Positions 14,945-22,143 of a DNA stretch of 32,272 nt are shown here, piece by piece (position 1 is the stretch's first letter; every line of letters starts with the position of its first letter). The DNA is taken from positions 1 to 32,272 of the forward strand of contig JAHFCF010000025.1 in the NCBI GenBank assembly GCA_023249645.1, read 5' to 3'. Below the pieces are notes generated by a model, which had not been told where the DNA came from, did no database searches, and worked only from the letters and a program-made list of their open reading frames with translations. Both the position numbers and the translations under genes were made by a program. This stretch comes from Elusimicrobiota bacterium (GTDB lineage Bacteria > Elusimicrobiota > Elusimicrobia > UBA1565 > UBA9628).

Positions 14945-15705
14945 CCGATCCGGACACGCATGAGGTCTGCGGCCACGCGCCCGCGCAAGCCGCGGTGACT
15001 TTTCAGGAGAGCTCGAAGTTCCTTGGCGGAGGCTTCGGTCAGGTGGTAGAAGATGGTCTGGCGCGGAGCGATTGAGCAAGCCAAGTCCACGGCCTGCTGG
15101 GCATTGAGATGCACCGGAGCCTTGGCGTTGGATTCAAGCCCGGCTTCCAGGAGCAATGTATCGCAGCCGGCGGCGAAACGCGCGAAGGGAGGGTTGGGAC
15201 CGGAGTCGCCTGAGATGACCAGACTTTTTCCTGCAGCGCTGAGGCGATAAGAGAGCGCGGGTGTGGGATGCGGGGCATGCAGGCAGTCAACACGCCAGCC
15301 GGAGCCTCGCGCTGTTTTTCCGTCTCGGAGTTCCCGGACTTCCAATCGATAGTGTTGGGGTTCCAGCCAAGGCAGGAAGGTGCGGCGCAGTCTTTTCACA
15401 AAAGCGATCGTTCCTTTCGGTCCCCAGAGGCGCAAGCGGCCGCTTTGGGGCGGTGAATCATAACGCAGGTGAAAAAGGAGAGCGGCCAAGTCGCCGGAAT
15501 GGTCCGGGTGGCGATGCGTCAAGAAGACATCCGTTGCGGACTGCGTTCGCAGTCCGCAACGCGCCAGCTGCCAGACATTCCCAAAGCCCAGATCGAAGAA
15601 AATGAGGTCTTTTTTCAGGCGCACGGCCAATCCCGTGGGATTGCGGACTGCTTGCGGATGGCGCGCGGGCTTGAAAGAGCCTGAGCCAAGGATGAAGAGC
15701 TCCAT
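14941..15705 (-). CDS. MBL-fold metallohydrolase, RNase Z-like
   Basis: This 254-residue metallo-beta-lactamase fold protein carries the metal motif FLTHRHPDHSGD (61-72: His64, His66, Asp68, His69). It begins ELFILGSGSFKPARHPQAVRN, like RNase Z and ElaC-type enzymes. DCLHAPHPTPALSYRL and SLVISGDSGPN supply a further His and the bridging Asp, and IFYHLTE the last His. It likely cleaves a phosphodiester, in RNA or a cyclic nucleotide. The extended exosite arm of RNase Z is not apparent, so tRNA 3' processing is not assured. It begins 2 nt after pduT and overlaps topA by 4 nt, so it belongs to the same operon. Confidence 0.8.
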   Translation of the reverse strand: MELFILGSGSFKPARHPQAVRNPTGLAVRLKKDLIFFDLGFGNVWQLARCGLRTQSATDVFLTHRHPDHSGDLAALLFHLRYDSPPQSGRLRLWGPKGTIAFVKRLRRTFLPWLEPQHYRLEVRELRDGKTARGSGWRVDCLHAPHPTPALSYRLSAAGKSLVISGDSGPNPPFARFAAGCDTLLLEAGLESNAKAPVHLNAQQAVDLACSIAPRQTIFYHLTEASAKELRALLKSHRGLRGRVAADLMRVRIG

Positions 15706-15707
15706 GG

Positions 15708-16256
15708 CTAGAGGATCTCGGTCAAAAGCTCCGGCCGGGGCTGGGGAATGACGACCTTTTCGACCAAGAGGCCGCGTTTTCCGACGACCTCTGCGGCAGC
15801 AGCGACCGCCGTGTCGACCGCGGCCACGCTGCCGGTCATGGTGACGAACGCTTTGCCGCCCAGGGCCATGGCTAGGCGCACCTCGATCAGGCGGACGTTG
15901 GCGGCCTTGACCGCCGCGTCAGCCCCCTGGATGAGGGCCGAGACGGAAAAGGCCTCGACAATGCCCAAGGCTTCGAGCTTGTTGACGACCGCGGTGCCGG
16001 AGATGGCCGGAAAAACGTCGGGATGGATGTTGGGGATGACGAAGCGGTCCACCAGCGAGACGCTGCCGCGCGAGGCCCCGGCCTCCACGGCGGCCTGGAC
16101 GTCGGCCACCTCGCCGGAGACCAGGACGATGTATTTTCCCGGGCAGACCGTGCGCGCCAGGACGAGTGAGATCGGCGCGGTCTTGAGCATCGTGTCCGTG
16201 ACATCGAAGCCGCGCGCCATGCTGGAAAGTTCTACGCCGCCGATCGCTTTGTTCAT
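15708..16256 (-). CDS. pduT: PduT-like tandem BMC-domain shell protein with Fe-S cysteine
   Basis: This 182-residue protein has two tandem BMC domains, the length of PduT. AIGGVELSSMARGFDVTD, VDRFVIPNIHPDVFPAISG and LGIVEAFSVSALIQGADAAV followed by GLLVEKVVIPQPRP track PduT closely. ARTVCPGKYIVL places Cys at position 38, the residue that in PduT ligates a [4Fe-4S] cluster in the central pore of the trimer. PduT lets electrons cross the shell of the propanediol-utilisation microcompartment. Its ATG overlaps the stop of pduS by 4 nt. No single-domain shell protein, pentamer or diol dehydratase gene is visible anywhere in the window, which is the odd point. Confidence 0.9.
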   Translation of the reverse strand: MNKAIGGVELSSMARGFDVTDTMLKTAPISLVLARTVCPGKYIVLVSGEVADVQAAVEAGASRGSVSLVDRFVIPNIHPDVFPAISGTAVVNKLEALGIVEAFSVSALIQGADAAVKAANVRLIEVRLAMALGGKAFVTMTGSVAAVDTAVAAAAEVVGKRGLLVEKVVIPQPRPELLTEIL

Positions 16257-17584
16257 GCGGTTATCTCCACAAAATCCTGGATCGCCGTGACCTGGCCAGA
16301 AATGCTGGCATGGATCGGCACGCCCAATCGATCCTCAGGCACGTCGCCGATCACGTCGGTGCGTTGGACCGTTTGACCGATCTTCACGGTCGGCTGGGCG
16401 GGCACGCCCACGTGCTGCTTGAGCGGGATGCGGACTTTTTTGGGCGCATACGGTTCGAGTCTTAAAGGAGCGTCATCCCCATAGCCTTCCAGCCCAAGTT
16501 TGACTTTGAGCTGAAAGGTCGGGATCTGGCGCCAGGGCCTGAGGGGATGGTCCTTGGGCGGGGCCTGGCGGTTCAGAGCCGAATTCTTCCAATTGATCTT
16601 TTCCTGGAACAGATCGGCGCGGGTCGACGCGCAGATGTCGCCGGGGTTGAGGTTCTCCGGGCAGGAGAAGAGGCTGCAGAGCTTGCACTCGCAGCACAGA
16701 AGAGACCACTGGCTCCAGGTCTTTCGATCCTGGGAAGAAAAGAGGAGGCTGCGCATGACCTTGTGCGGCTGGATGTCGTAGCCCAGGAGATAGCGCGGGC
16801 AGAGCTCCGTGCACAGGGTGCACTGGTCACAGGTGGATTTGCCTGCCAGGTCGAACGCGGCGCGTCCCGCGGCTTTCCTGCGCACCAAGGGATGGGAGCG
16901 GTCGATGATGATGAGCCCGCCGCTGGTCTTGGTCAGGGGTTTCGAGAAATCATCCACGACCTGTCCCATCATGGCCCCGCCGTCCAAGGCCACGGGGTCC
17001 TTGACCGTGGCGCCGCCGGCCAAAGCGATGGCTTCGCTCTGGGAGACTCCGATGGGCAATCGAAGAGTGCAGGGATTTTTCACGGCTCCAGTCACGGTTA
17101 AAAATGTGTCCACGACCGGGGTCTTGGCAGCCAAGGCCATGTTGTAGACCGTCTCGACATTGTTGACCACCACGCCGACCTCGAGCGGGATGCCTCCCAT
17201 GGGGATGAGCTTGCCTGTCACGTCGAAGACGAGGCAGAACTCGTCGCCGGCCGGATAGACATCCCTGAGGAGATGAAGGCTCAATGCGGACTTGCCGGCG
17301 ATGGCTTGAGTCAGGATCTTGACGAGATCGCCGTGCTTCTCCTTGATGGCGATGATGCCGCGCAAGGCGCCGACGGCTGAGACGAGGAGTTCCAGGCCGT
17401 GCACGACCTCGCCCGGGAAATTCAGAAGGATCTCCTGGTCCTTTTGCAGCAGCGGTTCGCACTCAGCCGCGTTGACGATGACGGTCTGGGCCTTGGAGGC
17501 GGCCTTCACATAGGAGGGAAAGCCGGCGCCCCCGGCTCCGACCACGCCGGCACGGCGAATGGCTTGGCTGAAATCGCTTGGCAT
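16253..17584 (-). CDS. pduS: PduS-like flavin/Fe-S cobalamin reductase (RnfC-related)
   Basis: This 443-residue protein has RnfC/NuoF-like domains. AGVVGAGGAGFPSYVKA (12-28) is the nucleotide/FMN glycine loop, AECEPLLQKDQE (40-51) the conserved acidic block and GVVVNNVETVYNMA (137-150) the SLBB-proximal signature. Two [4Fe-4S] motifs follow: C252, C255, C258, C262 and C298 (or C297), C300, C303, C308. The tail HASISGQVTAIQDFVEI resembles a barrel-sandwich segment. PduS passes electrons from NADH to cob(II)alamin and pairs with PduT. The start ATG 17584 overlaps the preceding stop by one base; a longer in-frame start inside that gene is unsupported. Whether it reduces cobalamin here is unknown, since no B12 enzyme is nearby. 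Confidence 0.88.
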   Translation of the reverse strand: MPSDFSQAIRRAGVVGAGGAGFPSYVKAASKAQTVIVNAAECEPLLQKDQEILLNFPGEVVHGLELLVSAVGALRGIIAIKEKHGDLVKILTQAIAGKSALSLHLLRDVYPAGDEFCLVFDVTGKLIPMGGIPLEVGVVVNNVETVYNMALAAKTPVVDTFLTVTGAVKNPCTLRLPIGVSQSEAIALAGGATVKDPVALDGGAMMGQVVDDFSKPLTKTSGGLIIIDRSHPLVRRKAAGRAAFDLAGKSTCDQCTLCTELCPRYLLGYDIQPHKVMRSLLFSSQDRKTWSQWSLLCCECKLCSLFSCPENLNPGDICASTRADLFQEKINWKNSALNRQAPPKDHPLRPWRQIPTFQLKVKLGLEGYGDDAPLRLEPYAPKKVRIPLKQHVGVPAQPTVKIGQTVQRTDVIGDVPEDRLGVPIHASISGQVTAIQDFVEITA

Positions 17585-18480
17585 CAATAGGAGACGTAGG
17601 ACTTCTGCTGGCTGTCTTTGTGGCTGCAATCCACGAAGATGGCACCGCGGCAGAGAGCCGTGGGATCGGAGACATAGCCCCAGCGGCCGGTATCCAGGAG
17701 CTTGGCCGGATCCACGGCAGCGCCGGCGCAGACCGAGGCGTTGTAATCCTGGACGTCCGCCGAGAGCGGGTGGTCGCCGACCTGCAAGGGGGGCAGGGCG
17801 GGGAGGAATCGGGGGGCCAGGGCGGAGAGTTCCAGGGGAGGATGGCCGGCATTCTGCGCGGCATACTGGGCTTGGGCGGCGCGCAGGGCGGAGACGTTTC
17901 CCAGGACTTCAGCGTCCCGGCGTGGGTCCGGGCGGTTGGCCAACAGCAACGGCAGCGCGATGGCCGCGAGGATCAAGAGCGGCAGGAGGATGCCCGTGAG
18001 GATGATGAGCGTCTTGCGGACGCGGCCGACGCCGTGGATGTACACGACCCGGGTTCCCGCCACATAGTCGTGCAGGGCGCGCTTCTGTTTGGTGAAGGCC
18101 GCCATGACGAAGCCCAGGCTCAACAGAAGTCCCGAGAGAAGGTAGCCTGCCCAACGGCCCAGGCAGCGCAGATAGGTCAAAGGGGAACCGTCGATGCGGA
18201 TGATGGCGATGCCGGCGGCCATCTTGCCCACGGTCTGGCCTTGGCACATCGGCGGCATGGCGACGAAATAGCCGATGGCGATGATCGCGCTCAGCAGGCG
18301 AGCCAAGAGTTCGGGCAGGCCCGCCGCGGGGAGGAGCAGCATGACAGCCGCCTGGGCCAGCGTGATGAGCAGGCCGTCGATCACATAGGCGCCGGCCCGG
18401 ATCCAGAACCCGGCTGGTCCGAAATCAGCCGCAACGACCGGTTCTTGCGCGGGCATGGCGACGGAGTCTGGGTTTTCCAT
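17584..18480 (-). CDS. RDD membrane domain fused to a pilin-like C-terminal domain
   Basis: This is a 298-residue protein in two parts. Residues 20-148 are an RDD domain: FWIRAGAYVIDGLLITLAQA with the Arg-x(5)-Asp pair, GQTVGKMAAGIAIIR, then TKQKRALHDYVAGTRVV with the final Asp. The second part starts with a helix at 157-180 (GILLPLLILAAIALPLLL). It continues DAEVLGNVSALRAAQAQYAA, a near copy of the mature N-terminal helix of type IV pilins, and ends with GRWGYVSDPTALCRGAIFVD and SHKDSQQKSYVSY, like the C-terminus of Elusimicrobiota pilins. There is no prepilin peptidase site. ATG 18480 has AGGAGG 6 nt upstream. It heads the pduS-pduT operon. The function is unknown; the assignments of both halves are from memory of the families. 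Confidence 0.75.
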   Translation of the reverse strand: MENPDSVAMPAQEPVVAADFGPAGFWIRAGAYVIDGLLITLAQAAVMLLLPAAGLPELLARLLSAIIAIGYFVAMPPMCQGQTVGKMAAGIAIIRIDGSPLTYLRCLGRWAGYLLSGLLLSLGFVMAAFTKQKRALHDYVAGTRVVYIHGVGRVRKTLIILTGILLPLLILAAIALPLLLANRPDPRRDAEVLGNVSALRAAQAQYAAQNAGHPPLELSALAPRFLPALPPLQVGDHPLSADVQDYNASVCAGAAVDPAKLLDTGRWGYVSDPTALCRGAIFVDCSHKDSQQKSYVSY

Positions 18481-18485
18481 GGGTT

Positions 18486-18532
18486 CCTCCTGGGCGTGAT
18501 TGAGGGTATAACTTGGGGGCTTGGGGCGTCAA
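18486..18532 (-). promoter_or_regulatory. Promoter and ribosome site of the RDD-pduS-pduT operon
   Basis: On the minus strand TTGACG (18527-18532), a 16-bp spacer and TATACC (18505-18510) form a plausible sigma70-type promoter just past the relE stop. A strong AGGAGG (18486-18491) lies 5 nt before ATG 18480. This indicates the operon is transcribed independently of the relBE pair upstream. Confidence 0.5.
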
Positions 18533-18534
18533 GG

Positions 18535-18798
18535 TCAATGATAGACTTCTTTGCGGTTGCCGATCCGCAGGATGAGGATGAGGCAGACAGCATCCTCGAT
18601 CTTCGAGATCAGGCGATAATCGCCGACGCGATACTTCCATAACTCGCCGAACCGCGAGCCTTTCAGCGCCTCGCCGATGCTGCGAGGATCCTCCAGTTTT
18701 GAGACGCGATCGATGAGGAATTTCAGCAGGCGCCGAGCGATCTGTTGGTCCAGTCCTTTGAGATTGCGCTTGGCTTGGTCGCTCAGCTCAACTTTCAA
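18535..18798 (-). CDS. RelE/ParE-family toxin
   Basis: This 87-residue protein begins MKVELSDQAKRNLKGLDQQI, with LLKFLIDRVSKLEDPRSIGE, then GSRFGELWKYRVGDYRLISK and ILILRIGNRKEVYH. That is the complete RelE fold, ending in the usual R-x-G-x-R-x-x-V-Y signature. RelE toxins cleave mRNA at the ribosomal A site. The gene overlaps the antitoxin gene by 11 nt and is translated after it. It could be a ParE-type gyrase toxin instead, but the W-K-Y-R-V-G-D-Y-R-L pattern favours RelE/StbE. Confidence 0.85.
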   Translation of the reverse strand: MKVELSDQAKRNLKGLDQQIARRLLKFLIDRVSKLEDPRSIGEALKGSRFGELWKYRVGDYRLISKIEDAVCLILILRIGNRKEVYH

Positions 18799-19012
18799 GG
18801 CCGAACTCTTTGGCCGCCTGGCTGAGCGGCGTGGTCTTACTGCGGCCCGCGCGGATATCTTCCAGTTCCTTTTCCGCTAAGTAGATGTCCTCGAGCTCTT
18901 CGAGATGCTCCATGATGGCGGTTCTTACATAAAAGCTTTTGGTGCGCCCGGTCATCTTGGCCAGATTCGCTAGTCTGGTTTCGATGCCAGCCGGCAGGCG
19001 AAGGGCAAACAT
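18788..19012 (-). CDS. RelB/DUF6290-type ribbon-helix-helix antitoxin
   Basis: This 74-residue protein starts MFALRLPAGIETRLANLAKM, the beta-strand and first helix of a ribbon-helix-helix DNA-binding domain. TGRTKSFYVRTAIMEHLEEL follows as the second helix. An acidic tail (EDIYLAEKELEDI, then LSQAAKEFGLES) would wrap the toxin. GGGAGG lies about 8 nt before ATG 19012. It should neutralise the RelE-like protein and repress its own promoter at 19031-19076. Confidence 0.85.
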   Translation of the reverse strand: MFALRLPAGIETRLANLAKMTGRTKSFYVRTAIMEHLEELEDIYLAEKELEDIRAGRSKTTPLSQAAKEFGLES

Positions 19013-19030
19013 TTTGATTTCCTCCCTTTT

Positions 19031-19076
19031 GTATTACTTGTATTGTAAGTATAACAGATATAACATATTTTGTCAA
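19031..19076 (-). promoter_or_regulatory. relBE promoter and operator dyad
   Basis: On the minus strand a perfect TTGACA (19071-19076), a 17-bp spacer and TATACT (19048-19053) give a strong promoter. Positions 19031-19055 form a dyad (GTxxTACTT, 7 bp, AAGTAxxAC) overlapping the -10 box and transcription start. This is a good candidate operator for the antitoxin. Confidence 0.7.
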
Positions 19077-19094
19077 GAGGGGAGTTCAAGACGA

Positions 19095-20876
19095 TCAGCG
19101 CTTGATCCATAAGTCAAAAGCTGACGGCAGGCTGATCGCCTGCTCAGGCTTGGTCCCATATGCCGCCCACAAGGCCTCTTGAGGATCCGTGAGGGGCGGC
19201 CCTTGGACGATGCGTTCAAATCCTTGGCTGGCGAGAGCGCCCCGGAGGGGGAGGTCCTTGCTCCGCAGGATCAGGACCATGTCTCCCGGGCGAAGCAATT
19301 CCTGGAGCATCTGGGCGAAGAGCGGCTGGGCGTTGTCTCTCAGATCGCGTTTGAACTCCTTGATGAGGAGCACGCGGCGGCCGCTCAGCGCCTGGACTTC
19401 GGGCGCATACTTCTCCCAGTCGTGTACATCGAAGGTCTTTTTGGTCAGGAGTTTGCGCCGAGGGCGGAACTTCTTGCTCCCCAGCAGTTGGGCGACCACG
19501 TTTCGGCCGTGCTCGAAATTCTCCGGGCTGTTTTCCAAGGGGAAGGTCCGGCGGGCGAGGGCGGGGATGGCGTCCGGCCCCATGAGAGGATAGATGAACG
19601 CCGCGTCCTGGCCCAGGGCCGAGGAGAACCGGCCCATCAGCTCGAAATAGTTGCGGAGCTGGCTGGTGTTCCAATCAGCCAAGGCCGCCGGATCCTTGGG
19701 CTTGGGCAGCATTTTCTTCTGCGAGTATTTGGCAAAAGCCCTGGCGCCCATGTTCGCGATGCGCAGAGCCTCCGTATCCGTCAAGTGGGCCGGCGGATGG
19801 CTGAGGAAGCCCTCCGCGCCCACCTGGTCGGCCAGGGCATGGTCGTCGATGAAAGGGTTGCGGTTGCCTTGGAATTTTTTGGCGATCAGGTCATTGCGCC
19901 GCTTTTCCTCATCCGTGGGGGGATGCTCGCGATTCCAGCGCAGGAACATCTCGATGCGGCTGCGGAAGAACCGCTCGTAGTCTTCAGGCGAGATGACATA
20001 GTGCTTGTAGTAGCGGGTATGGAAATAGAGGATGGCCCGGGTGATGCGGCCCTTGGACGCGTCCGGGGGCTCAAAGACGCCTTCGCCCACTTTGGCGCCT
20101 CCCGGGTCGGAGTATTTCGGCTTGCCCGTCACTTCGCCCAGGGGCAGGCTGGAGCGTTTCGTGTTGAGCTGCATGAACACAGGCGCCAAGTTGTGGACGT
20201 CGGCATTGCGGGGGAGGATGCGGCGGCCATGGGATGGCGCGGAGAGGGACTGCGGCCAGACATGTTCCCCATTCAGGGAATCTTTTCGCGTCTTGTCGAC
20301 ATAATTCGATCCGCGGTCTCCCTGCCCGGGGACAAAGGTCCCGGAATAGACGTCCACGATGCCGCGCACGGACTGGCCTTGCTTGTCGGTTCGTACGACA
20401 TTGTCGGCCGTGGAGAACATGAAGTGTTCTCCGTCCTGGTAGCTGCCTTTCTTGTAGCCTTGGCCACTTTGCTTGTGCAAGATCTTGAAGAGCCGAGCGC
20501 CGGAGATGGGCTGCTCGGCACTGAGCGAAGCGTCGACGCCGACGGCAGAGTTCTGGCTTTTGCGTCCATCATAGAAAGTGGACAGAACTTGAGGGGCGGA
20601 CGGTCCCTGCAGGACGTGGGCTGGAGCGGGGCTCCAGGACACGGCTGCGGCGGCAGGGTTGACCGAGGCAGGCGCCCACAGGGGCTGGGTCCAGGAGAGG
20701 GGAGAGGCGATGGGGGGCAGGCCCGAAGGCGCGGCGATCCAGATCGGGGCCGCGGCATGAGAGAAGATCGGGGGCGTTGTGGGCGGCAGATGCGGCAGGC
20801 CGCGGCCTGGGACTACGGCCGCGCCCGGCACGGGCAAAAGGACAGACAACAACGCGCTTCGCCAGAAGCGGTTCAT
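19095..20876 (-). CDS. Exported endonuclease I-family nuclease with C-terminal extension
   Basis: This 593-residue protein has an N-terminal signal-like segment (MNRFWRSALLSVLLPVPGAA) and a Pro/Ala-rich linker to about residue 100. Residues 125-330 match the EndA/NucM endonuclease I family: RGIVDVYSG (171-179), DSLNGEHVWPQS (199-210) with the catalytic His, then NADVHNLAPVFMQLNTKRSS. KGRITRAILYFHTRYYKHYV follows. Family members are usually about 230-280 residues, so the last 250 residues are an extra domain. It contains AAFIYPLMGPDAIPALARRT and GRRVLLIKEFKRDLRD and I cannot name it. The nuclease probably degrades extracellular or periplasmic DNA for nutrients. A TAGACT box lies 6 nt before ATG 20876. 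The gene is divergent from the barrel at 20974. Confidence 0.8.
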   Translation of the reverse strand: MNRFWRSALLSVLLPVPGAAVVPGRGLPHLPPTTPPIFSHAAAPIWIAAPSGLPPIASPLSWTQPLWAPASVNPAAAAVSWSPAPAHVLQGPSAPQVLSTFYDGRKSQNSAVGVDASLSAEQPISGARLFKILHKQSGQGYKKGSYQDGEHFMFSTADNVVRTDKQGQSVRGIVDVYSGTFVPGQGDRGSNYVDKTRKDSLNGEHVWPQSLSAPSHGRRILPRNADVHNLAPVFMQLNTKRSSLPLGEVTGKPKYSDPGGAKVGEGVFEPPDASKGRITRAILYFHTRYYKHYVISPEDYERFFRSRIEMFLRWNREHPPTDEEKRRNDLIAKKFQGNRNPFIDDHALADQVGAEGFLSHPPAHLTDTEALRIANMGARAFAKYSQKKMLPKPKDPAALADWNTSQLRNYFELMGRFSSALGQDAAFIYPLMGPDAIPALARRTFPLENSPENFEHGRNVVAQLLGSKKFRPRRKLLTKKTFDVHDWEKYAPEVQALSGRRVLLIKEFKRDLRDNAQPLFAQMLQELLRPGDMVLILRSKDLPLRGALASQGFERIVQGPPLTDPQEALWAAYGTKPEQAISLPSAFDLWIKR

Positions 20877-20910
20877 GCCCCGAGTCTATCACAACCGCGC
20901 ACGGGGGACA

Positions 20911-20967
20911 TGGGACTTTGGACCTATTTTTTGCGGGCCAGAAGACCTAGGAAAATTTGTGTACAAT
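20911..20967. promoter_or_regulatory. CTAG-rich element C and -10 box of the barrel gene
   Basis: GGGCCAGAAGACCTAGG (20935-20951) resembles GGGCCTAGAGGACTAGG at 8404-8420. An upstream GGGACTTTGGACCTA (20912-20926) repeats the GACCTA core. On the plus strand TACAAT (20962-20967) ends 6 nt before GTG 20974, predicting a leaderless or near-leaderless start. The element lies between the divergent nuclease and barrel genes. Confidence 0.45.
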
Positions 20968-20973
20968 AACGCC

Positions 20974-22140
20974 GTGCTTGGAAGAATGATGGCTTGTTTG
21001 CTTTTTTTGGGAGTTGCTTCAGCCAGCGCGGCGGAGACTTCCTCGTCGCTGGGTCTGGAGGACAGGCTCAAAGCCCTCGAAGACCGCCTGGCCAAGATCG
21101 AGGGAGCCCCGGCCAAGGCGTCCCTGTCCGCCTTCAACCCGGCCATGGGCATGGCCCTGGATCTGGCCTACACGCAAGGCAAGAACGGCAAGGCCGATTT
21201 CCAGTTCCGCGCCGCGGAGCTCAATGTCGAGGCTCCCATCGACCCCTTCTTGAAGGGCTGGGCCGTGATCACCGGGTCCAATCAGGGCGTGGATGTGGAA
21301 GAGGCCGCCCTGCAGACCACCGCGCTTCCTTATAATCTGACGGTGACAGGAGGGCGCCTCTTCGCCTCCTTCGGCCGCCTGGCGCATTTCCATGATCACG
21401 AGCTGCCCGTGACGGACAGGCCCAAGTCCCTGGACACCTTCATCGGTGGAGAGACCCGCGCCGACGGCGTTGAAGTCTCCTACCTATTTCCAACGGATAC
21501 CTACATCTTCGCGGTGGCCGGCGCCTACAATAAGATGGGCGCCGACAACACGCGCCAGGATGACACGCAGGTGCGCACGCCGGCTGAGTTCTCCTATATG
21601 GGTAGGCTGAGCGCGTACGAAGATCTGGGCGACAACCAGTCCGTGGAGATCGGCGCGGATTCGGTCTGGACCCCGAAGCGGTTCGTGCCTTCCTCCGTGG
21701 GCGAGACGCGCAGCGATACCTGGCGCACGCTCAACGGTCTGGATCTGACCTATCGCTATCAACCGGCCCAAGGGGGCCTTTATCGGGGCGTGATCTGGGG
21801 CACGGAGATCCTCCAGAATGACGAGAAGCGCTTCGATCCTTCCAGCGTTCCGAAGGGCCGGGTCACGGCCTACTCCGGCTATTCCTACGTCTCGGTCAAG
21901 ATGGGGCCGCACTGGCGGCCGGGCGTGATGCTGGATGCGACCGAAGACCTCGACAATGCCCGTCAACTGACTAAGACCTATTCGACATTCCTGACCTACG
22001 ATGTCTCGGAGTTTCAGAGGCTGCGGGTGACCTATTCTCACCAGATGGACAACGTAGCCGGCACGCGCGGGGCGGACATCGTCTCCTTGCAGTGGACTGG
22101 GGTCTTGGGACACCACGTGCATGGGTTCCGCGACCGTTAG
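20974..22140 (+). CDS. Outer-membrane beta-barrel linked to zinc/manganese uptake
   Basis: From GTG 20974 the product is 388 residues. MLGRMMACLLFLGVASASAA is a signal peptide, and the GTG start supplies the Arg that ATG 20986 would lack. A short coiled coil (LEDRLKALEDRLAKIEG) is followed by alternating aromatic/polar strands. Signature blocks are AAELNVEAPIDPFLKGWAVI, VDVEEAALQTTALPYNLTV, GRLFASFGRLAHFHDHELP and DRPKSLDTFIGGE. This order matches a family of metal-regulated outer-membrane barrels encoded beside ZnuABC-type importers. The gene ends 3 nt before the binding-protein gene and probably leads the operon. It may admit Zn or Mn across the outer membrane. No TonB box is evident and the metal is not certain. 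Confidence 0.7.
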   Translation: MLGRMMACLLFLGVASASAAETSSSLGLEDRLKALEDRLAKIEGAPAKASLSAFNPAMGMALDLAYTQGKNGKADFQFRAAELNVEAPIDPFLKGWAVITGSNQGVDVEEAALQTTALPYNLTVTGGRLFASFGRLAHFHDHELPVTDRPKSLDTFIGGETRADGVEVSYLFPTDTYIFAVAGAYNKMGADNTRQDDTQVRTPAEFSYMGRLSAYEDLGDNQSVEIGADSVWTPKRFVPSSVGETRSDTWRTLNGLDLTYRYQPAQGGLYRGVIWGTEILQNDEKRFDPSSVPKGRVTAYSGYSYVSVKMGPHWRPGVMLDATEDLDNARQLTKTYSTFLTYDVSEFQRLRVTYSHQMDNVAGTRGADIVSLQWTGVLGHHVHGFRDR

Positions 22141-22143
22141 AAC

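Noticed and set aside
14945-15079. Longer N-terminus for topoisomerase I
   Set aside because: The extension lies inside the hydrolase gene. The family's N-terminus MKLLIVESPNK begins at 14944, which also forms an ATGA overlap.
16253-17584. RnfC subunit of an Rnf complex
   Set aside because: No rnfABDEG genes are nearby, and the direct overlap with a PduT-type protein favours PduS.
15708-18480. A complete bacterial microcompartment locus
   Set aside because: Only one tandem-BMC protein is present, with no hexamer or pentamer shell genes, encapsulated enzymes or regulator in the window.
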